This document shows, one piece after another, positions 47,436 to 57,200 of a stretch of 64,000 nt of DNA (position 1 is the first letter of the stretch; every line of letters begins with the position of its first letter). Source of the DNA: Calendula officinalis (lineage: Eukaryota; Streptophyta; Magnoliopsida; Asterales; Asteraceae); assembly GCA_963853835.1 (NCBI GenBank), contig OY970834.1, positions 23,070,365 through 23,134,364 of the forward strand, written 5' to 3'. The notes under the pieces are model-generated. The model did not search any database, was not told the DNA's origin, and saw nothing but the letters and a program-made list of their open reading frames with translations. The position numbers and the translations under genes were made by a program.

Positions 47436-50400
47436 TGTAACATACGTGTTTTATTTTGAGAGTTGGAAATTTTTAAGATTGATAATAACTGGTAAATGAT
47501 AAGGTAATAAGTTTTGTTAGATGGAAATATTGTTAAAAATCTGTGTTTTGGGTAATTGATTAAATGGGATAAGTTAAAATGGGAGAAAAGCTGAAAATTG
47601 CAGCATTCTGGGTAGATAGCGGCGCTGCGGCTATCCATAGATAGCGGCGCTATCTTGGGCAAATTTGGAACAGCAACTCGAAATGGCTAAGGAGAAAACG
47701 CGAAAAATTTAGAGATAGCTGTAACACCTAAAAATTTACAAGATTTTTTTAAAATTTTTGAAAATAAAGTTATAATCAAAAGGTCCCATAAATAAACCTC
47801 AGATATTAATATTTAACATTTAAAACGTATTTATTGCGGAAATAGTTAAGATAAAGTAAAGTGTTTTAAAATATTAAATGATGTCCACATCAGTAATGAA
47901 AAGATACAGCGGTCAACCGTCCACCTTCTCCTTTCCTTTGCTGGTACCTGAAATAATGTGGGGGAAAGTTTGGGTCAGCTGGAGAAGCTGAGTGAATAAT
48001 TCTCAAAATGCAAACAATCATAACATACAACACATGAGGGCACATCGGTGTACTCCTACTCAGAATCTACTCGATTAATTACTCAGATTTATTTCTCAGA
48101 TTTTATTACTCAGATTTTAATTTATATAGCGCGCTTGTGTGACTTGGGACGAGAGATCAACCTCGACCCGCCTCACACAACTCAAGGCTCAACACCTGTA
48201 CTCTTCGGTGTTGAGTCAAAACGTCTGGCACCAGTACTCTTCGGTGCCAAGACAACTCAAGTATATTATGTTTAATGTTTTAACTCAAGAACTCAAAACT
48301 CAGATAACTCAGGCTCCAGATAACTCAAATCACAGATAACTCAAATAACAAATAACTCAGATAGCAAATATGGTGCAAGTAATGTAACACGTAAGTCATG
48401 CATGTATAACGTTAAAACTGAATACACGGTGAGAATACTCACCTCAATAACGTAAGCTCCGAAGACCTCTCAGCAATCTATGCCACTGTCCAGCTAACAC
48501 CTAGACGGTCCTAAGGCACGAAACATAACCCTAATTAGACGCAACTCAAAACTCGTTACAAAATGTGAAGTTAGGTAACCAATGACCCTACACGTCCATT
48601 TTAAACTTTTCCATATATATTAAAAAGTTGCTTTCCCAATTAATTAATTGAAAAACCTTTTTTGTCAATTTATAATAACAATAAGCACGTTCTCATATTT
48701 CATCTAATATTAAAACATGCTCATGAATTTGTACGGCCCAAAAACCCAAGTATCCATAATATTCATTTAACGAGCACGATAGTCACGACACTTTACAATG
48801 AACGGAAACGGTAGGGATAAGGTTTACCGAATACCCTTGCTCGAGTTGCAGCCTTCTCAAACCACCGGCCAACTAGCTACAACCCTTCGACGTTTAAGCT
48901 GCTCAAGATGAACACAAATTACCGGAACACAGAAATGATTAGAATCGATTTAAGGGTTCAAAAACGGGAAAGAAAACAGTGGTTTTTACCGGAATAATAG
49001 CACAAAAATTCCACCGGTCGGGAAAACTGCTCGGGATCTCACCAATAACAAACCGGAACCTTTTACTGCTCAGATCGGCGGCTGGACGGAATCACGCTAG
49101 AATGTTCGCCGGAGAGTTGACGGAATCGACTAGAAATTCACGGTGGCTGGCGGAGATTGAAGAAAGCTCATCGACGGGGAGCTCAGAAGTGGTGGTGGCG
49201 GAGCTCGGCAAGAAACAAAACAAATGGTGGCGATGGTGGTAGAAGCAAACGACTGTGGTGTTCTTCTGATTAACACAGAAACGGTATGGCGGTCACCAAT
49301 GGTAACAGAAAGCAGCGAACCACCGGCGGAAGCAGAAAGAGTTTGTCGGAAATTTGTAACGGAAAGGTGGTGGTTGGGGATGTACGGCGGTTGTATGTTC
49401 GCCGGCAAATCGGAAAAGAATGGTGGTGATAGAAACGAAATGGAGTAGTTCAACTGTAGACTCGGAAGCTTACGGCAAAGCAGAACTCACGGTGGCGATG
49501 AAGGTATTACGGAATAAAGTGAAACTTCACGGAGGGAAGCTCATGGTGGTGTTAAAACAAAAATGAAGGTTACGGTGGTGGTGGTGTCTTCCGGCAATAA
49601 AACAGAAGGATGGCGGTGGTGGTGGTAAACGAGTACGGTGGAGGTTAGGGACGAATGAGGTGGCCGGAATTACAAACGAGCGGAGGACGTGTTCTCTGGC
49701 GACAAAAGCGAGCACGGAGGAGGAAACTCAAAACAGCTACGGTGGTTGCCGGAGCTCAGATTTATACAGTGGCGGTGGAAAGAAAGCGATGGGTGCTTCT
49801 TGGGAAAAGCAGATTACCGAAAATTGAAATAAGGAAATAAAGATGCTTTGTCGGCTAGGTTAATATTATGACTTATATACCACATGAATTGTTCCCTGAA
49901 TCGAGGCCTGCCCAAAATTCAATGCCACTTGGGCCGTCTGCAACTTGATAACAATTTACAAGCCCAAAATTTAACTCCTCTAGATTGATCTACTAAGCTC
50001 GAGCCCACATCGACAACACTGAAACTCACTAACTCGAGAATTAGTTAATTAGAAATTTCGGGGTGTTACAATAGCGGCGCTATCTCTGGAAATAGCGGCG
50101 CTATTTAGCGCGGGGTCGAGATAGCGGCGCTATCTTGGGCAGATAGCAGCGCTATCTTGTGCAGATTAGACATAAAATCGTGATTTTTCCCCATTTCAGC
50201 TCATTTTCCTTCTTCTTACGGTTTGGTACGATCTTCAGGCAATTTTGTTGAATCAAGGACGAATTTTGGTGCAAATCTAAGGGGTTTTCATCATAAGTTC
50301 AAGCTATAAAGGTATTATGCTTAGTTTTTGTTCATGCATGTATTAAATTGGGTAAAATTTGGGTGGAATGTTGAACCTTAGGTTAGGGTTTGGATCACAA

Positions 50401-52073
50401 ATCTGAAATTGATGTTGTATGTTAACATATCAAGTATCTAGCTATGAGATTCGTAGTTATAATGTGATTATGCACAATTTTAGATAGATTGATGGTCTAG
50501 GGTTTGGTTCATCATCAATTTGGGGGAAATTGGTGATTAGGGTTTATTCTAGTTGTGATTATGGATTAGAATATTGAATTAGATGTGTATAATTATGATA
50601 GGTAATCAATTGGAAGATTGTGGTGATTACATTGATCGGTGACATTGGAATTGTGGTTAAAGGAGTTCGTGGCTTGTGTTGGAAATTGCTTATCCCAGGT
50701 GAGTTCATCTATGTACAACTGTATACTAGTAGTTATATATTTAAATGCTACGTGTTTAATTGTTATTTGGTTTATTATTATCACATATGCGATGCCTAGA
50801 ACATTGAATTGGTAATTCTAGTGATTTGACTGTAATATGATTAAATGAAGTTTGACTCATTAATAGACTTTTGCTATGTGTATTGACTTGTAAGAATATA
50901 GTGATTATTTGTAGTATGCCTTGTGTATAATCTTTTGATAGATGTCTTGATTGATGGAATATCCTTGAAGTGTCTCACTTGATATCGATTCATGTCGTAT
51001 AAATTCCTTGTGTTACGTCTTGGTTGGATTGCTCTAGTATGAGATGCATTTTTATTGATTCGGGTTGTGATAATCCTATTGTTCCGGTCTCGTGGAGTCA
51101 TCGTTGTTATTGTTTCGTTTGATATCGAATATGAGTTACCCGTACGAATTTCTTGAGAGATAATTTCGTTTCGTGAGGACCCACGGCGGCTTGAGTATTA
51201 CTTTGTGTAATATGTTGAGCGGTGGACGCGGGAGTACCTGGCGGAGGAGTGGTATGGACCGTGGTGGTGAAGCTGGATCATGGACTCGGTTAGGGGTGCC
51301 TTGATCACCTTCATCGGCCTCATTCCCTAATGGCCTAAGGGGGAATGACGCACTTTGATTCGTTTGGATGGTATTGAGATCTCATTGGTTCATGATGTGG
51401 TATTGTCTATCGGTTCCGGTGGTTAAGTGATGATTCTCGTGGAGTGTTGATTCGGTGATTGGTTCTCAATTGTGTTTATTATCTTGCAAACTCTTGTTGA
51501 TTCTTGCGATATAGTTGTATTCTCAATGTCAGTCATTCAGTGATTCTTGTTGATCCCGGATAAGTGTTGATACTCGGCTATGATGGATTCTCGGTAAATC
51601 TCATGTTAAGTTGTAAAGCTTTTCGGTCAGTTATGCATTGATGTGTACTTGCTATAATATGAATTACTTAAATAGTTTTATACCATTTTATATGTTATTA
51701 TTTCTTTGTTTTGTATATAATGCTAGTATTATTTTGTACTTTATGAACTCACTAAGCTCGTTGTAGCTTACCCGTTTAGTGGACTAACTTTTTACAGGAA
51801 AAGATAAGAGTAAGCATATAAGATCTTGAAGTTGATCGGAGGCTTAGAGGTTATACTTCGGGCATATATTTAGGTATGTGGGAGTTGGGTAGTTTTGTAT
51901 TCCAATTATGTAGTTGGTTGGTTTGTATCCATAGTCTTTGTTGGTAGTGAGATCTTGGCCCGTTTGTTGTATTTTGTATAGTTGTTATCTGTTTAGAATG
52001 GTTAATTGTAATTAGATAGTTATTAGAAAGTTGTTCGTTTTGATTGGTGGGATTTCTTGGCCCGGTCGTTACA
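47436..52073 (+). repeat. Right (3') LTR of outer gypsy element, in two pieces
   Basis: Pieces 47,436-47,719 and 50,076-52,073 with target bases ATAGC duplicated; total 2,282 bp. The break lies inside the near-palindrome array. Confidence 0.9.
47720..50070 (-). mobile_element. Solo LTR of a third gypsy-type family
   Basis: 2,351 bp starting TGTAACACCTAAAAATTTAC and ending AAATTTCGGGGTGTTACA, flanked by ATAGC (47,715-47,719 and 50,071-50,075). On the minus strand the start TGTAACACCCCGAAATTTC is typical of gypsy LTRs. No PBS, polypurine tract or second LTR, so it is a solo LTR. A GC-rich block with CCACCACCGCC/CCGGAA-like sequence spans about 49,080-49,760; open frames there are composition effects. 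Confidence 0.88.
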
Positions 52074-53581
52074 AGAGATAACGATCGTTTCCTAAATTAT
52101 AGGTGTGATTTGATTTTGAATCATTCCTATAATAAAAAAGATATACACAATCGATCCTGAAATTTAAAAGTTATGCCAATACATTCTTAACTTCGTGGGA
52201 AACGCATTCCATATTAATCGGGTACGAGGTTCCCAGCTATTGGGAACACGAATTATGACGTATCAATTCTTTTACCTTCTTTTATCGGGAACTCCAAATT
52301 GGCGTACCAAAGAGCAATCCTGGTAGCGTTCGGTACACCAACGTATCGCGTTTCGGTACGCGGCGTCGGGTACACAATACGCATCCTAACCAGCGTATCG
52401 TGTGACTATGTTCTCACCTACATTTCTTTGTCCACTTATTTAATTCCCACTGTCATTTCTATTTTCATGTTTACAACTACACATTTACAAGTTTCCATGC
52501 AGCACCTACACTTCACCCACTTCGTCTTCTTCCCCTCTTTTATTATTTCTCCCTTCTTCCTTCCTGCACACACCCACCCAAATGGATCTTTGAAGACCAC
52601 CAATCCAAAATCAAGCTTTTTGTGAATCAAAGCTTACATCTTCCCCAAAATCCACACTCTGTCACCTGCAATCGAAAAATTCAGCTGCCTTACTCTCTTT
52701 TTTTCTTTTCTTTTCTTTCATCGTTGAAATTAGGGTTCTTCAAATTGTTTGTGTTCTTCATATTTCGAAAAGATTAAGCAACCTTAATTTTTTACTTAAT
52801 CCTCGAAAATCCAGATCTGTAAGTGTGTTAGTGTTCATATCTTAAGTTCTTAACCAAAACCCAGATCCCAGACGCAACGAATCGCCGCCCAGAATCCGTC
52901 GTTAAACAAATCTGTCATTAACCGTCGCCGCAGATCCGTAATTAACAGGAGAACAGGGATAAGTGAGAAAGATGAAGAATACGATATGTCATGATGATTC
53001 CGGTGGTGATTTTTCCCTTTGTGTTGGGTTTGCAGGAGATTAAAACTCATGATTTTGAAGGAATATTAATTGTATCTAAAAACCCCCTTTTTGCTTGAGA
53101 CCAAAATTTTCAAGGAGATTATTGGACTTTTCTTCGGTGATAAGCGAGGAAGATGTTAAAGTCTTAACTCAGTGGTTTTCAAGTTCAAAACTGTGGAGAT
53201 CGAGAGATTAAATTAATCAAGATTGCAGACCTCATATTTTTTAGTTTGTGGTGGAGATCGAGAGATTAAGTTTTGAGTAAATATTTTGCGTGGGTTTATA
53301 TTGAAGAAGATGAAGAGCAGGGATTTGATTTTGGGTTTCTAGGATTTTGTAGAGATTTGAAAAGAGACCTGAAAAGATTAATAGAATAATATATCTCCAA
53401 GTTAAAATGGTAATAAAATGAGAAAAGACGAAATAAAAAGAACACCGTTTGGTCTAAAGGACCAAACGTGCAAAATCGGTAAACATAAAGGACTACACTT
53501 GTCGAAATTAAAAGATCAGGACCACACTTGCAATGTGGTATAATCTTAAAGGACCATTTGTGTAATTAACTCTAATAAATA

Positions 53582-54240
53582 CAAAGTATTGATTAACTTT
53601 ATCAAAGGGTCTATGAACTTGTACATACGTAGCATATTTTCAAACGGTCTATGAACTTGTATTGACATGGCACCTTCTATGGTTGCCACGTTGCCCACAT
53701 CATCATCAAGGTAATTTACGAAAAAATGAAATAATGTTGGTTATTTGATGAAGATGTCACCCTATACATATTATAGCAAGAACTCACACAATATACGGAT
53801 TTTAGATACTATTCCGTACAATAAACCCAAAAAATGTAACACTTTGATTGGCATGGATGTATAAGATAATATATTGTTTAAGAGTTTAGCAATAGCCTAA
53901 GCCAAATCAAATCAAATTCTTTTAGTTTAAAATTGATGATGAATCTTACTGACGCTATAAACCAAAGTCAATGTCAAGAGGGTCATTTGCCAAAGTCAAA
54001 GTCAACCCAAAATCGCTACACTTAACGTAATACATCATATAAAAGGCTTGAAAGTGGATTGCATGATTTATAATATTACACAAGTTTCATACAAATATCA
54101 TCAATTTAAGCATCAATCATTCCCGGTTCTGGTTCTGGTTCGGGTTCTTGGTCTGGTTCTGGGTCAGGTTCGGTTTCAGGCTCGGGTTCATCAATTTGAC
54201 CGGGCTCTTGACCACCATCTGTATCAGGGGTTAGTTTTTG
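53582..54240 (-). other. 3' flank of the THO1 gene
   Basis: 54,240-54,106 is the in-frame extension beyond the premature THO1 stop (Glu/Pro-rich, 44 codons). Left of it is AT-rich sequence with two near copies of GGTCTATGAACTTGTA (about 53,608 and 53,647). No other gene seen. Confidence 0.5.
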
Positions 54241-57200
54241 TTATTCTTCAGGTGAACCATTAGTCTCCATTGGTGCACCTGAAACTTCAATGTCTGCTCT
54301 AATTCCTTCATCAACCTCACTTGCAGGTGTTGTGATCTTTACAAAAGGTCAAACAAAATTAAGATTCACTTTGACTTTTGTAGTCAACTTCAAGAATCTA
54401 ATTAACTGTTTAAATTCTCAGGAAAACTTCATAAAGCATGAAACTTTATGACAAATAGAGTAAATTACATAAAGGGTCCTTTTGGTTTGTGTGAAATTCT
54501 GGATTTCATGCTTTGACTTTTTTTATTACACAAGTAGTGCCTAATTTTGAAACTCTTAACACAAAAGACCCCTAAAGCATGAAAAGGTGTCTAGTTTTTA
54601 GGAACCTTTGATGTTACAAGTTCAAAATTAGGGACCATTAATGTTACAAGTTTTAAGATTAGGGACTACTTGTGTAATAAAAAAAGTCGAGGGGCGAGAT
54701 CCATAATTTATACAAACCAGAGGGGTGAGTTATGTAATTTACTATAACAAATACTACCAAGAACAAAAATGTCGAACAAAATACAGATTTATTTCGACTT
54801 TTGTGGTAAACTTCAAGACTCTCATTTACTGTTTGAATTTTCAGGAAAACTTAATAAAGCTTGAAGCTTTATAACAACAAATACTACAAGAAGCAAAATC
54901 TCGAAGTCAAATTCAAATAAATGAAGTATAAGGGTTGACCTTAAAAGTCAAAGTATGTACCTGATTTTCTACTGTTTGATTTGTAGTAGTTTTGGAATCC
55001 TCTTTTTTAGCACGTTTTGATCTGTCGCTTGGTTTATTTTGATATTTTGATCGGGCGTCAGGTGGCATAAGTTCAATGGGAACAACCCCTTCCACACCAT
55101 ATTCAGTAAACTGTAGAAAAAAAGTTTATTTATAAATTATAAATGATCAAACTATTTTTTAATGAATTTGATGTTTTTAAATAACAATTCTCACTCGAGA
55201 AAATCCCTCCAAATCCTGCCTTGCTGAAAATCGAAGACCTTTCCAGCAGTAAACCTACACAAATAGTCAACCAATTAATTAGATTACTCAATAAGTTTTA
55301 TGGCCCATTAGGCCCGTTTGAGATAAAACACAGCCCAGATCAACCCGTTCATATGTAAACGGGTCGAAAAGGAATTAAGACTAACCCGGTTGTTTTTGTG
55401 GTGGTATTCTTCTTCAATTCCAGCAGATTCATCCATCTGCAGTTGATGTAAGTAAGATCTTGAAAATCATTTTAATGAAATAAAATATTTATTTTTCGGG
55501 TAAATAAAACTTTAATATAATTAAAAAAAAAATTACATCTTCAGCTAAGGGTTTCCAGTATTCTGTGACAGCTGGTGTGCGTACACGTTGTGAATCAGTT
55601 AGAGCATTCTGCAAGAAGACACAAGACTGGTCAAAATTAGCAAATAACTGTATTTATAGTTTGACCTTTGAAGTCCAACTTTGACTTTATAAATTCTAAT
55701 TTCTATTCATTTTGATGCAACTTGTCATCATTAACCAGTTTTTCCTAATTGTAGTAATTACAAATCACTCCCTTTTGACCTAAAAAAGTCAGAGTCTACT
55801 TTTTAAGACACCAAAAAAGTCGAATAATATCTACAAGCTTAAACAACTATTAAACTAAAATGTAATTGATAAAATTACAAAATTTAAACAACAATGAAAA
55901 GTGTTATAGAAAAATAAAAATAAATATTTAACGTACAGGATTTTGATCTGCCCATTTCCATAACTGAGCAAGTTCTTTATTCCCTAATCTCCATCTTGGA
56001 CGACTGCAAGTTACAATAGATTCAGAAACTATTAACATTATACTTATTATTATTATATATACTTCCTCCAATTCAAAATAAGTGACAGACTTTGAGTTTC
56101 ACGGTTTTGAGGCAAAAGATTATAATGATGATTAAATTAGATTAATTAGATAGTTAGTGGGGAATGGGTCCCACACCTTATGAATAAAGTAGGATTAATG
56201 ATGTTAAAAGTAAAAGGTAAGGGTAAATGAGTCATTTCACTTTGTTAAAGTAGATAGTTAGTGGGTGTGGGTCCCACTATTTTTTGCCATATAAGGTAAT
56301 TTTTCAAAGTGTCACTTATTTTGAATCTCCCCAAAAAGGAAAGTGTGTCACTTATTTTGAATCGGAGGAAATATAAATCTTGTATACCACATTTCAATAA
56401 ACCAAACATTTATTAATTTAATAGTTTTCAAATAACACCAACTTTATTACAAAAATAAAAAATGTGTACCATTTTTTCCCTCCATCTCGGACCGGTTTCT
56501 TTTCCATTGGTTGTTTCTCAAATGGAGCACAACCATCGCGTTTCCACCAGACCTAAAGTAAGATTAATCAGGACAAAAAAAAGTCAACATGGTCAAAATT
56601 TCTGACACGCAAACTGCCACATCATCATTTTGACTGATTACCATGTCAGATGACCTTAAATTGAAGTTTTTAGAAGTTGGTTTTTTCTAACCAAAAGAAA
56701 GTTTGTTACTTTTTTTCAAATAGGTTAATTTATATATATTGAATTAATAAAGAAAAAAAAGATACCCAGTTTGTTTCACGTTGTAATATATGTTGGATGC
56801 TTTGAAGAAATTTTTCTCCTTTTGGTGGAGTCATAACCATAAGTTTTTTTACTCGTTCTTCATACGATTTTATCTCTTCTTTCTGTAAGTAAAAATAACA
56901 ATTTCTCATCATTTTAATTAAAATATAATATAAAATAATATTAAAAATCAATTGGGTTGGGTAAGATAATTTGGGGGAGCACTAACCATAGTTTCAGATG
57001 GTAAATCTTTCTCATTTTTCCCTGGGGCCTAAAATAAAGGTTTACTATTAATAAAAATAAAATATGAAACATAAAAAAATGCATATTAGTATATTACCTT
57101 AAGATAGTCGAACAAAATCAAGCATTGTACAAGAATATGGCGTCTAAAACTTGGATCTTTTAACTGTCATAGACCACAATAATAAAATATCAAGATTAAA

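Larger units (their letters stand above)
32982..52073 (+). mobile_element. Outer Ty3/gypsy element, non-autonomous, with two nested insertions
   Basis: Flanked by AGAGA (32,977-32,981 and 52,074-52,078). Both LTRs start TGTAACATACGTG and end GGTCGTTACA. PBS TGGTATCAGAGC at 43,937-43,948, and a polypurine tract AAAAGGAGGAGG just before the right LTR, after the TTCGGGACGAAATTCTT phrase common in chromovirus-type gypsy elements. The internal region is only 3.5 kb (43,934-47,435) with decayed gag/protease and no recognisable RT, RNase H or integrase. Left LTR is split by the element at 34,378-43,042, right LTR by the solo LTR at 47,720-50,070. Confidence 0.92.
32441..53572. mobile_element. Mutator-like element (about 2.0 kb) split by nested retrotransposons
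   Basis: The outer ends are inverted repeats of about 130 bp (GAGATAATTACATAAATGG at left; GAGTTAATTACACAAATGG as reverse complement at right), with about 8 differences by eye. They are flanked by a perfect 9-bp direct repeat TAATAAATA at 32,432-32,440 and 53,573-53,581, diagnostic of the Mutator superfamily. Removing the gypsy insertion leaves roughly 2,035 bp. No transposase is recognised, so it is non-autonomous. Its interior has a GGTACG-rich part (32,612-32,765 and 52,218-52,385) and, at 52,430-53,440, sequence that looks like a plant promoter and 5' UTR (see findings). Confidence 0.9.

Noticed and set aside
48979..49840. Several short frames on both strands, Gly/Arg/Trp- or Pro-rich
   Set aside because: Inside the GC-rich block of a solo LTR; composition effect.
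34378..50070. Reading the inner gypsy and solo LTR as independent insertions outside the outer element
   Set aside because: Target duplications ACGAC and ATAGC and exact recovery of equal 2,282-bp LTRs show they inserted into the outer element's LTRs.
32607..52405. GGTACG-rich ends on both sides of the outer gypsy as a further TIR element
   Set aside because: Partial similarity (GTCACA, CGGTACG) is suggestive but the repeats do not align well and no target duplication was found.
56003..56470. Cysteine created at the THO1 exon 15/16 junction as a mutation
   Set aside because: Depends on my hand-placed splice site and an uncertain family residue; not enough support.
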